Source: Planctomycetota bacterium (lineage in GTDB: Bacteria > Planctomycetota > Phycisphaerae > UBA1845). From it: a stretch of DNA of 48,415 nt. Shown here piece by piece: positions 24,041 to 31,950 of the stretch. Position 1 is the first letter of the stretch. Every line of letters starts with the position of its first letter. The notes under the pieces were generated by a model. It was given only the letters and a program-made list of their open reading frames with translations, was not told the origin of the DNA and did not search any database. The stretch covers positions 1-48,415 of the forward strand of contig JACQXM010000008.1 of assembly GCA_016208685.1 (NCBI GenBank). The letters run 5' to 3'. Both the position numbers and the translations under genes were made by a program.

Positions 24041-24837
24041 TCCTGCGCCCGCCGCCATTCGACCCTGACGCACCGGTCGTCGTCATCGACATCGGGAACA
24101 CCTCCACCCACCTGGCGACCTGGGTCGATGCTCGCGTCAAGACGCCACTGGCCGTTCCTCAGGAAGACCAAGGGGCGTTCGAGGCGCGGCTACTCGCCCA
24201 TGTTCAGGCCTTGCCCGCGGGACGATCGCCCGCAGTGGTCATCGGTTCCGTCGCACCGCAAGTGCTGGAACGCGTCCGAACGTACCTCTTGGCCGCCCTA
24301 TCGCTTGAGGCGCTGGTGGTGGGCGAGGCGATCCCACTGCCCATGGATGTGGACGTGGAGGACCGCCGCGCCATCGGCGTGGACCGCGTGTGCGCCGCCG
24401 CCGCGGCCTACGAGCGGCTGCAAACGGCGTGCACGGTCGTGGATTTCGGAACCGCGGTGACCGTCGATCTGGTGGACGATGCGGGGACGCTGCTGGGAGG
24501 AGCCATCCTGCCGGGGTTACTCTTGCAACTGCGATCCCTTCATGAACACACGGCGCAGCTACCCCTGGCGACGCCGGGGATTCCGGAGTTGCCCTATGGG
24601 CGCAACACCCTGGACGCCATGCGCGTGGGCGTGTGCCGCGGTCTGGCGGGCGCCGTGCGCGGCATCGTCGAGGGGTACGCCACGTCGCTGAAGCGCTGGC
24701 CTCAGGTCGTAGCCACGGGCGGCGACCTCAGCTTCCTGGCTCCACACTGCGACTTCCTCGACACGCTGGTGCAGGACCTTACCCTGAGCGGCATCGGGTT
24801 GGCGTACAACAAGTACCTGGCCGCCCACGGCGTATGA
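24037..24837 (+). CDS. coaX: Type III pantothenate kinase
   Basis: A 266-aa enzyme that phosphorylates pantothenate in the first step of coenzyme A synthesis. ASKHA-fold motifs are visible: phosphate-1 IDIGNTSTHLATW, GVDRVCAAAAAYE (family GxDR), VVDFGTAVTVDLV with LGGAILPGL, YGRNT and VATGGD. It overlaps obg by 4 nt and the mnmE-like gene by 4 nt, so the three are probably translated in a coupled fashion. Confidence 0.92.
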   Translation: MILRPPPFDPDAPVVVIDIGNTSTHLATWVDARVKTPLAVPQEDQGAFEARLLAHVQALPAGRSPAVVIGSVAPQVLERVRTYLLAALSLEALVVGEAIPLPMDVDVEDRRAIGVDRVCAAAAAYERLQTACTVVDFGTAVTVDLVDDAGTLLGGAILPGLLLQLRSLHEHTAQLPLATPGIPELPYGRNTLDAMRVGVCRGLAGAVRGIVEGYATSLKRWPQVVATGGDLSFLAPHCDFLDTLVQDLTLSGIGLAYNKYLAAHGV

Positions 24838-26108
24838 AGCCCGCCGCCGACAACTGGTGCGCCTTGCTGACGCCGCCCGGCGCGGCGGCCATCAGCGTGG
24901 TGCGCGTCTGCGGACCTGCTGCGGTCGACATCGTGGACGCCGTGTTTCGAATGGGGCACGGGCGCGGCCCGTTACGCGCGGCGCTGGCGAACGGCACGCT
25001 GCGCTACGGCGAAATCGTCGATGGCGAGGAGGTCGTCGACGATGTGCTGGTGAGCCTCGCCGGCGCTGGGTTGCCGGCTTCGTCCGTCGAGGCGGGCGCC
25101 GGGGAGGCGGAACCGCTTGCCGCCGCGGTTGACATCTGCACCCACGGAGGCGTTCGTGTCGTGGAGCGGGTCCTGGAGTTGCTCACGGGGCGCGGCGCGC
25201 CGCTCCGGGACGAACCCGCGGCCCAACTCGACGCGTGGCCCGCGGCGGATCGACTCCAGCGGGAACTGAACGCGAGCCTGATGCGCGTCACCACGCTGCG
25301 CGGGGTCCGCTTTCTGGCGTGGCAGCGACAGCACCTCGAACGGCATCTCCGCGGGCTGGCCGAGTCCGCCGGTCGTGACCCCGCACACGCGCGGCGCGAG
25401 ATCGGCATCCTGCTTGACCGGTTCCCGCCGGCGCGGGTGCTCATCGAGGGTGGCCGGGTCGTGTTCACCGGACCGGTAAACAGCGGGAAGTCCACACTCT
25501 TTAACACGCTGTTGGGGCGGGCGGCCGCCGTGGTCTCTTCACGGGCGGGAACGACGCGCGACTGGGTTTCCGCCGAGGCGGAGATCGAGGGAGCTCCGCT
25601 GACCCTCGTGGATACCGCGGGGCATCATCTCGCTGCCGGGGCGCTGGAACAACTGGCCATCGACGCCGGGCGGCGGCAGGCCCTGGACGCGGATGTTCGC
25701 GTAGTCGTGTTCGACGGCGCTGCGGACCTGCCTCCGCACGCGGTGGAACTGCTCGCCGCTGGAGGCGCAGGCGGGAGGCTCGCGGTGGCGATTACCAAGT
25801 GCGACTTGGGCACGAAGTGGAAGGTCGAGCGGCTCCATCAAGCCGGCGTGAGTGCGTCGATCCCCATGGTGCGCGTTTCCAGCACTACCGGCGCCGGCCT
25901 CGCGGAACTCGCGGGCGTGCTCCTGGGGCGGCTGGGTCTGGGGGGCACCTGGAAGGATGACGCGCCGGCGCTTTTCACGGCTCGGCAGGCGGACGCGGTG
26001 CGGTCACTGTCCGACGAAGACGACGCCGCCGGGGCGGGAATCCGATCGCTTATCGTCGACGCGCTGCTTGGGGGCGCGGGCCGCGCGCGCTCCCCGAGGG
26101 AGCGATAA
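24834..26108 (+). CDS. MnmE/TrmE-like GTPase lacking the C-terminal CxGK motif
   Basis: A 424-aa protein. The N-terminus LLTPPGAAAISVVRVCGP is the start of the MnmE tetrahydrofolate-binding domain, followed by a helical region and a G domain inserted as in MnmE. G1 is TGPVNSGKST, with the switch region SRAGTTRDWVS, DTAG and KCD. MnmE modifies the wobble uridine of tRNAs and needs a C-terminal Cys-x-Gly-Lys for function. This protein ends GAGRARSPRER and lacks it. It is also slightly short and has weak conservation in the folate domain. It is either a specialised paralogue or a degenerating copy. ATG 24834 overlaps the coaX stop, which settles the start. Confidence 0.82.
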   Translation: MKPAADNWCALLTPPGAAAISVVRVCGPAAVDIVDAVFRMGHGRGPLRAALANGTLRYGEIVDGEEVVDDVLVSLAGAGLPASSVEAGAGEAEPLAAAVDICTHGGVRVVERVLELLTGRGAPLRDEPAAQLDAWPAADRLQRELNASLMRVTTLRGVRFLAWQRQHLERHLRGLAESAGRDPAHARREIGILLDRFPPARVLIEGGRVVFTGPVNSGKSTLFNTLLGRAAAVVSSRAGTTRDWVSAEAEIEGAPLTLVDTAGHHLAAGALEQLAIDAGRRQALDADVRVVVFDGAADLPPHAVELLAAGGAGGRLAVAITKCDLGTKWKVERLHQAGVSASIPMVRVSSTTGAGLAELAGVLLGRLGLGGTWKDDAPALFTARQADAVRSLSDEDDAAGAGIRSLIVDALLGGAGRARSPRER

Positions 26109-26164
26109 TAGACTGCCTGGCAGCACTGTGATAGGCTTTTCCAGCGCCGAGTTGATCGCTGCCC

Positions 26165-26185
26165 GATTAGCGTGCAAAGCTAATC
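26165..26185. repeat. Perfect 7-bp inverted repeat upstream of kinase promoter
   Basis: GATTAGC (26165-26171) and GCTAATC (26179-26185) flank a 7-nt spacer and lie just upstream of the -35. No T-run follows, so it is more like an operator than a terminator. Confidence 0.45.
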
Positions 26186-26191
26186 GCGGAG

Positions 26192-26220
26192 TTGAAGCGG
26201 GCCGATCAGGCTCCTACAGT
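26192..26220 (+). promoter_or_regulatory. Promoter of Ser/Thr kinase gene
   Basis: TTGAAG (26192-26197), 17 bp, TACAGT (26215-26220). Expected start near 26227, a leader of about 39 nt. Confidence 0.5.
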
Positions 26221-26265
26221 TTAAGTTATGAGGCTCGTGTTGGGGGGTGTAGGCGGAGGCCCCTG

Positions 26266-27534
26266 ATGACCGCTGCACCTGGAACGAACCGGCTCATGTC
26301 CATTACTGACGACTCGACGCTTGCCCGCCTGGTCATCGAACGAAAACTCTGCACCGCCAACGAGGTCGCCCTGGTACGGACGGAGCAGAAGGCGCTGACC
26401 GATAAGGGGCGGGGAATCCCCCTCCAGGAGTTGCTCATCCAGCGCGGTTACGTGACGCACTCGCAGATCGCCCGGCTGAACCTGGCCATGGACGAGGACT
26501 CCATGTACCGCCCGGCGCAGCAGATACCGGGCTTTCAGGTTCTTTCACGGCTGGGGCAGGGGGCGATGGCGGTGGTGTTCAAGGCTAAGCAGCTCAGCCT
26601 GGACCGCATCGTGGCCATCAAGGTACTACCGAAGCGGCTGAGTGAAAACCCCGAGTTCGTGGAGCGGTTCTACCGCGAGGGGAAGGCGGCGGCGCGGCTC
26701 AACCACCCCCACATCGTGCAGGCCTACGACGTTGGTGAATCCAGCGGCTACCACTACTTCGTCATGGAGTACATTGACGGGCAGACGGTGTATGACCTGC
26801 TGGGCGGCGACGGCCGCGTCGCCGAGTCGGAGGCCGCGCGCATCATCCTGCAGACGGCGCGGGCCCTGGAGCACGCGCACGCCCAGGGGCTCATCCATCG
26901 CGACGTCAAGCCCAAGAACATCATGCTCACCAAACAGGGGGTGGTGAAGCTCGCCGATATGGGTCTGGCGCGAGAAGTCAATGACTACGTCACCGCCACC
27001 GCCGAGGCGGGACGGGCCTACGGCACGCCCTATTACATCAGCCCGGAGCAGATTCGCGGCGATATCAACATCGACTACCGTGCCGACATCTACGCCCTGG
27101 GGGCCACGTTCTACCACATGGTGGCCGGGCGCGTGCCTTTCGACGGCACCACGCCCTCGGCGGTGATGCATAAGCACCTTAAGGAACCGCTGGTGCCCCC
27201 GGACCACATCAACCCCTCCCTCTCCTCCGGCGTGGGCGAAATCATCGAGGTGATGATGGCCAAGAACCCCGACGACCGTTACCCCGGCATGGCCGAGCTC
27301 ATCAGCGATCTGGAGGCGGTGGGCCGCGGCGAGCCGCCCTTCCAGGCGCGGAAGCGCTACGATCAGTCGCTGCTGGAGTCGCTCGCCACGCGCGGCGAGG
27401 TCATCAAGGAGGCGGACCCGGCGCAGCAGGCGGCGGGGGAGACGCGCGGCATCTCCAGCCAGCTCGTGGTCATCCTCAGCGTGATGCTGGCGCTGTCCAT
27501 CCTTTGCAACCTGCTGCTCTTCCTGGTTAAGTAA
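26266..27534 (+). CDS. Membrane Ser/Thr protein kinase with GspE-N/MshEN-like N-terminus
   Basis: A 422-aa Hanks-type kinase. Residues about 85-345 hold the kinase domain: G-loop LGQGAMAVVFKAK, VAIKVL, catalytic HRDVKPKNIML, KLADMGLA (DMG in place of DFG), GTPYYISPEQ and YALGATFYHMVAGRVPF. The first 80 residues (LARLVIERKLCTANEVAL, then LQELLIQRGYVTHSQIARLN) resemble the N-terminal domain of type II secretion ATPases and MshEN modules, some of which bind c-di-GMP. That is an inference. A single C-terminal membrane helix (LVVILSVMLALSILCNLLLFLV) puts the kinase in the cytoplasm with almost no outside part. GGAGG (26255-26259) lies 6 nt before the ATG. Confidence 0.88.
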   Translation: MTAAPGTNRLMSITDDSTLARLVIERKLCTANEVALVRTEQKALTDKGRGIPLQELLIQRGYVTHSQIARLNLAMDEDSMYRPAQQIPGFQVLSRLGQGAMAVVFKAKQLSLDRIVAIKVLPKRLSENPEFVERFYREGKAAARLNHPHIVQAYDVGESSGYHYFVMEYIDGQTVYDLLGGDGRVAESEAARIILQTARALEHAHAQGLIHRDVKPKNIMLTKQGVVKLADMGLAREVNDYVTATAEAGRAYGTPYYISPEQIRGDINIDYRADIYALGATFYHMVAGRVPFDGTTPSAVMHKHLKEPLVPPDHINPSLSSGVGEIIEVMMAKNPDDRYPGMAELISDLEAVGRGEPPFQARKRYDQSLLESLATRGEVIKEADPAQQAAGETRGISSQLVVILSVMLALSILCNLLLFLVK

Positions 27535-27663
27535 TCGCCCTGCCGGCGTGGGAGCCGGCCGGCAGCGCCGCGATGCGCCGTTCGAAATTCGCCATCGCGG
27601 GACCTTTCCCGACCGCCCCAGGCGCGCGGCTGGGCTTGGATCGGCGAAGCGGCGCGGGGGCCG

Positions 27664-28293
27664 TCAGGTCAGTTCCACGTCCCAGTAGGCGGTGTCGAGG
27701 AACTGCTTCCAGGACGAGTAGCGATGGTCGGCGAGCTTGATGGTGACCACGGGGTTACGCCGGGGTTTGACCGGGGGACGGATCAGGTGCAGGCGCGCCT
27801 CCTCGGGCGTGCGGCCGCCCTTGCGCACGTTGCACTTCAGGCAGGCGCAGACGATGTTCTCCCAGGCGCTGCTGCCGCCCCGGGAGCGGGGGACGATGTG
27901 GTCCAGGCTGAGCTCGGAGGTGGCGAACCGCCGGCCGCAGTACTGGCAGGTGTTGTTGTCGCGGGCGAAGATGTTGCGGCGGTTGAATTTCACCTCGCGC
28001 TGCGGCACACGGGAGAAGTTCAGTACGCGAACGATCCGCGGTACGGCGATGTAGAAGCGCACGGTGCGGATCCAGTCGTGCCGGGCGGGTTCGAACTCGC
28101 GGCGGAAGGCGCTGAGCTCCGCCCAGTCGTCGAAGCTGTAGGAGACGTAGCGCCCGTCCTCGACGCTGACCACCTCGGCCACCGGCTGGTGGCGCTCGTC
28201 GCGCTTGAAGAGCAACATGAACGCCCGGCGCGCACTGACCACCCGCAGCGCCATGTAGTGGGCGTTGAGCAGAAGTACATTGCTGTCGAGCAA
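27664..28293 (-). CDS. HNH endonuclease
   Basis: A 209-aa protein. The HNH nuclease motif is CQYCGRRFATSELSLDHIVPRSRGG, with the second zinc pair in CACLKCNVRKG. The N-terminal half (LDSNVLLLNAHYMALRVVSARRAF) is that of a conserved group of stand-alone HNH proteins frequent in planctomycetes and cyanobacteria. Relatives begin at about this point, so TTG 28293 is chosen as start. The in-frame ATG at 28476 would add 61 Arg/Gly/Pro-rich residues with no conserved look. The biological role of this group is unknown. The gene converges with the kinase gene. Confidence 0.82.
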   Translation of the reverse strand: MLDSNVLLLNAHYMALRVVSARRAFMLLFKRDERHQPVAEVVSVEDGRYVSYSFDDWAELSAFRREFEPARHDWIRTVRFYIAVPRIVRVLNFSRVPQREVKFNRRNIFARDNNTCQYCGRRFATSELSLDHIVPRSRGGSSAWENIVCACLKCNVRKGGRTPEEARLHLIRPPVKPRRNPVVTIKLADHRYSSWKQFLDTAYWDVELT

Positions 28294-28736
28294 AGACCCG
28301 GAACTGGCGAAAGCTGCTGGGAAGACGCCACCTCCTCCGATATCTGCCCCCGCCGCGGTGTGGTCCGGGCGTGGGGCCGGCCGGCGGCAGCGCCGCACGG
28401 CACGCGCCGGCGCGAGCAAACCCTCCCGCTCATCCGACCCCGGCGATCCACGCCGCCCACGGATCAGATAAGCCACTTACCATTCTTGACACCGCATCGC
28501 GATGCCGCACGGAATTCTAGCGGGAAAGGTCGCGGGACTCAACCACCCCTTTTGCGCCCAAGCCCCCTGGGGACTTTGTCCGGATGATCGACGAGGGCCG
28601 CCGGGGCGCCGGGCGGCCGGCGCCGTCACGGTCCGGGACTTCTCAGCAGCCTGGTTTCCGGGAGCACCGGTTGACACCGGTCGTCAGGAACCGGCGACCG
28701 GTTGCCTTGGTTATCGCCCGCTCCAACAATTCGGCA
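28294..28736. other. Divergent intergenic region between HNH and YkgJ-type genes
   Basis: About 440 bases if the short HNH start is right, or 260 if the long one is. A TTGACA (28486-28491) reads on the plus strand but no matching -10 is seen. Confidence 0.4.
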
Positions 28737-30023
28737 ATGAGCGAAACGCACGCGCTGCCGGTCTTCATGCCCGCGATTCCCCGCCAGCGGTGGGCTTGCC
28801 ATTCCTGCGGGAACTGCTGCCGCACGCTCGTGGGCCACCTCTTCGAGGAGGAGCGCCGCCGCCTGGACGAGCAGGCATGGTCCGCAGAGCTGGGCGTCGA
28901 ACCTTACGTACGCGCCGGCCGGCAGTGGGTGCTCAACAAACACCCCGACGGGGCCTGCGTGTTCCTCGACGAGAACAACCGCTGCCGCATCCACGCCCGA
29001 TACGGCGAGGCCGCCAAACCTCTTGCCTGTCGCATCTTCCCGTTCCATGTCCGCCCGGTACACGGCGGCTGGCAGGCCTCGTTGCGTTTTGATTGTCCCA
29101 GTGTTGCCGCGTCCCAGGGCGAACCGCTCGCGCAGCACCACGCCTGGCTGGGGGAACTCGCGCGAACCCTGGACCACTTCGCGCCGGCCGCGGAGGTTAC
29201 GCCCGACCTGCGCCGCGGACTGGCCGCCGCGCCGCGGGAGGTCGCCACCATCGTCAGGCTTCTCACTCGTCGACTCGAAGACCGAAGGGACTCGCTGCGG
29301 CACAGGATCCTGGCGGCGGCCCGCGCCACGGACCTTCTCCAGGGGGCGCAATTGGAAAACGTCCGTGGCCGGCGGTTCGGAGAGTTGGCGGCCCTGCTCC
29401 TTCGCGTCGCCGACGACGACGGATCGCCGCTCCCCGCTCCGCCGCGACCGCGACAACGGGCCATGCTGCGGCAACTGGTGTTCGCGCACGCCGAGCACGT
29501 ATCGCTCGACATGCTCCTCGCGGGGCGCATAGCGAATTGGCGGCAGCGATGGCGGCAGCTCCGCGCCGCGAGGTGCTTCCGCCGCGGAAAGGGGCTGGTG
29601 CCCCGGCTGCCCGGAGCGCGTCGCGACGTGACGTTCCAACGGGTGGAGGCCGTGCCGCGGCCGAAGGAGCGTGGACGGGAGATCGAAGACCTGCTCCTGC
29701 GTTACCTGCTGGCGCGGATCGACGGACATTCCTGCTTCGGGGACGGTTACTACGGCTGGCCGGTGCTTACGGGGCTGAGCGCCTTGTGGCTTTCGCTGGC
29801 TGTCATCGGCTGGCTGGCGCGGTACTCGGCGGCTCAGGCGGAGCGCGGGCACATGGCCTTCGACGACGTCGCCGCCGCCGTGGGAACCGTGGACCGGGCG
29901 GCGTCGCGGCTTCCCGCCCTGGGCACGGTCGCGGAACGCGCCCGGTTGGCGTACCTCTCCCGCGAGGACGGCATCGCGAGCCTGATCGCCGCGTATGCGC
30001 CGCTGCCGAGCCTTCCCGCATAA
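28737..30023 (+). CDS. YkgJ-family cysteine-cluster protein
   Basis: A 428-aa protein. The N-terminal third is a YkgJ (CxxCxxCC) domain: CHSCGNCCRTLVGH, then ACVFLDENNRCRIHARYGEAAKPLACRIFPFH. The conserved cysteines probably bind iron-sulfur or zinc. The C-terminal two thirds are helical with one hydrophobic stretch (WPVLTGLSALWLSLAVIGWLARY) and no known motif. ATG 28737 is chosen because sequence before it (back to 28584) is Arg/Pro-rich. There is no clear ribosome site. YkgJ proteins are widespread with poorly defined function; some neighbour flagellar or lipid genes, but nothing here points that way. Confidence 0.8.
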   Translation: MSETHALPVFMPAIPRQRWACHSCGNCCRTLVGHLFEEERRRLDEQAWSAELGVEPYVRAGRQWVLNKHPDGACVFLDENNRCRIHARYGEAAKPLACRIFPFHVRPVHGGWQASLRFDCPSVAASQGEPLAQHHAWLGELARTLDHFAPAAEVTPDLRRGLAAAPREVATIVRLLTRRLEDRRDSLRHRILAAARATDLLQGAQLENVRGRRFGELAALLLRVADDDGSPLPAPPRPRQRAMLRQLVFAHAEHVSLDMLLAGRIANWRQRWRQLRAARCFRRGKGLVPRLPGARRDVTFQRVEAVPRPKERGREIEDLLLRYLLARIDGHSCFGDGYYGWPVLTGLSALWLSLAVIGWLARYSAAQAERGHMAFDDVAAAVGTVDRAASRLPALGTVAERARLAYLSREDGIASLIAAYAPLPSLPA

Positions 30024-30074
30024 CCCCACGTCCGCGCCTGGCGGCGTAACGACCAGGACCGATGCACCAGGACA

Positions 30075-31019
30075 TCATGCCATGCCGCTACGGAGTGCGT
30101 ACCCGGCGGCGCCGAGCAGGCCGGCATCGTCGCCCAATCCTGCGCGAACGACGACAGGATCGCACGAACCCCCTTCGCCCGGCCGATTCCTAACGAGTTG
30201 AAAGACCTGCCCGAGGAGCGGGGGCAGGGCGTCAACGACTCCCCCGCCCAGGCTGATGACGTCCACCTCGTATGCGGCAGTGATTCTCTTTACGGCGATT
30301 GCCACCGCCGTTGCCGCCCGATCGACCAGCTCACGCGCGCGAGACGCGCCACCCTCCAGCGCGCGGCCCAGAGCCTCCAGCCCCCCGCCCCAACCCACCT
30401 GCTCCGCGTCCGCCAGCAGCGCCGCGCCCGAGGCGACGCTTTCCAGGCATCCGCGCAGGCCGCAGCGGCAGGCCCGCGCGCCTTCACCATGTTCGACCAC
30501 CAGGAGCGGCAGATGGGTGGAGCGGCCCTCGTCCATAGGCACGAGCACGCCGTTACGAATGACGGCCAGGGCTACACCGGTTCCCAGTCGCAGATGGGCA
30601 AAGCCACGAACCGGCGGGCGCCAGTGCGTGTATTCCCCCCAAGTCGCCGCGGCGGCGTCGGTCATCAAGGAAACGGGTAGCGCCAGTCTGTCGGCGAGCT
30701 CGGCGGCGAGCGGCCGGCCTTCGAGAAGCGGCAGGTTGACGGAACGTACCACACAGCCACGCGAACGATTGACCAGTCCCGGCACCGCCAAGCCGGCGGC
30801 GCGAACCCTCGACCGTACCTCGGTCGCGGCGCCCCATCCGGCGCCGAGCAGTTCCTTCGTGGCAGCTACGATCCACTCCAGCAGCGCGTCGCCGCGCTCG
30901 TCGCGCGGCGTACCGGCGCGGCGCAGCGCCAGGAGTGCACCGTCGCTCGTCACCAGGCCGGCGCGTACGTGCGTTGCCCCTACGTCGATGCCGACGGCGA
31001 TACTCGCGGTCCCGTTCAT
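30075..31019 (-). CDS. ROK-family sugar kinase (glucokinase-like)
   Basis: A 314-aa ROK protein without an HTH domain, so an enzyme rather than a repressor. It shows the ATP-binding VGIDVGATHVRAGLV, LPVSLMTDAAAATWGEY with the catalytic Asp, RLGTGVALAVI, and the zinc-binding ROK signature CRCGLRGCLESVASG (preceded by the expected His in VVEHGEGA). It probably phosphorylates glucose or a related sugar with ATP. ATG 31019 or ATG 31031 are both possible starts. The frame to 31100 adds unlikely residues. It converges with the YkgJ-type gene. Confidence 0.85.
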   Translation of the reverse strand: MNGTASIAVGIDVGATHVRAGLVTSDGALLALRRAGTPRDERGDALLEWIVAATKELLGAGWGAATEVRSRVRAAGLAVPGLVNRSRGCVVRSVNLPLLEGRPLAAELADRLALPVSLMTDAAAATWGEYTHWRPPVRGFAHLRLGTGVALAVIRNGVLVPMDEGRSTHLPLLVVEHGEGARACRCGLRGCLESVASGAALLADAEQVGWGGGLEALGRALEGGASRARELVDRAATAVAIAVKRITAAYEVDVISLGGGVVDALPPLLGQVFQLVRNRPGEGGSCDPVVVRAGLGDDAGLLGAAGYALRSGMA

Positions 31020-31217
31020 GCCGGGGATCATCACAGCGCCGCCGGGACCGGCCGCGCCCCACCCGCGTTCGCACCCCCAGCCTGCCGATTTCCGCCGCAC
31101 CTGCGCATGGGGCTACGTTACCGCAGGCACGCGTAGGCTAGAAGGGCGGCGCGTGCGCCGCAGTGTAATTCTGCGTCGTAAGCGACGTGTTCCGCCGCGC
31201 CGCCGGGCGGAAGGTGG

Positions 31218-31607
31218 CTACACCCGCGCCAGTCGCGGCACGAGATCGAAGTGCTGGTCGCGGGAGAACAGCACGAGGTCGTGCTGGATCACCAGGGCCG
31301 CGATCCACAGATCGTTCGTCGGGATCGGAGTACCGGCGCGGCGCAGTTCGGTGTGCAGCGATGCGTACACGTGCATCGTCGCCTCGTCGGGAAACAGCAC
31401 CGAAACCCGCGGCGATTGCAGGAAGGTGATCAGTCCGGCCTCGTTTCGCGCCGCCCGCGCCCCGCGCAGGAATCCCGCGCGAAGCTCGGCCAGGACCACG
31501 AAGGGGACCGCAATCCTCGCGGCGGTCCGAAGGACTCGCTGCGCCGAAGCTTCGCCGCGACAGAAGTCGCTGTAGCGATTCACGTCGATCGCGACGTTCA
31601 GCGCCAC
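31218..31607 (-). CDS. vapC: VapC-type PIN-domain toxin
   Basis: A 129-aa PIN-domain ribonuclease. The acidic metal-binding residues are visible at D8 (VAIDVNRYSDF), E41 (VVLAELRAGF), D99 (TNDLWIAALV) and D117 (FSRDQHFD), the complete PIN set, so the toxin looks intact. Family members cut tRNA or other RNAs when freed from the antitoxin. It starts inside the end of the vapB gene (10-nt overlap), as usual for VapBC modules. Confidence 0.9.
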   Translation of the reverse strand: MALNVAIDVNRYSDFCRGEASAQRVLRTAARIAVPFVVLAELRAGFLRGARAARNEAGLITFLQSPRVSVLFPDEATMHVYASLHTELRRAGTPIPTNDLWIAALVIQHDLVLFSRDQHFDLVPRLARV

Positions 31608-31855
31608 GCGTCCTCGTCAATCTGGTCCTGTTCCGCCACGGCCCTGTCGAACTCGGGATCCTCGACCCATGTGCCGATGAGCCCATCCAGGTCGGTGTAG
31701 ACCTTGGGCTGGCCCGGCGCCACGGCCTGCGCCAAGGCGGCCAGGGCGACTTCGTTCAGACTGCGACCCTGCTCCCGCGCCCGCTTGCGCAGGGCGCGAT
31801 CGACGGCCTCCGGCACGCGGCGGATCGTGTACTGGGCCGGTTTGCCCCGCCTCAT
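31598..31855 (-). CDS. vapB: VapB-type antitoxin
   Basis: An 85-aa antitoxin with an N-terminal ribbon-helix-helix (QYTIRRVPEAVDRALRKRA, then SLNEVALAAL) and an acidic C-terminal tail (DPEFDRAVAEQDQIDEDAW) that would block the toxin active site. ATG 31855 is chosen, not the in-frame start at 31885. A near-consensus promoter places the transcription start exactly on this ATG, and the extra residues of the long form would lie inside that promoter. Confidence 0.88.
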   Translation of the reverse strand: MRRGKPAQYTIRRVPEAVDRALRKRAREQGRSLNEVALAALAQAVAPGQPKVYTDLDGLIGTWVEDPEFDRAVAEQDQIDEDAWR

Positions 31856-31861
31856 GCCTAC

Positions 31862-31890
31862 ACTATACGATATCAACGCCTGCACGTCAA
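31862..31890 (-). promoter_or_regulatory. vapBC promoter, predicted leaderless
   Basis: On the minus strand TTGACG (31890-31885), 17 bp, TATAGT (31867-31862). The base at +1 by normal spacing is 31855, the A of the vapB ATG. A GATATC palindrome (31869-31874) lies in the spacer, a plausible spot for autoregulation by VapBC. Confidence 0.7.
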
Positions 31891-31950
31891 GTAGGCACGT
31901 GCCGGCAACAGGAAGCGCTGAAGGACAAGCGTGGCCGCGCCGTCGGCGTT

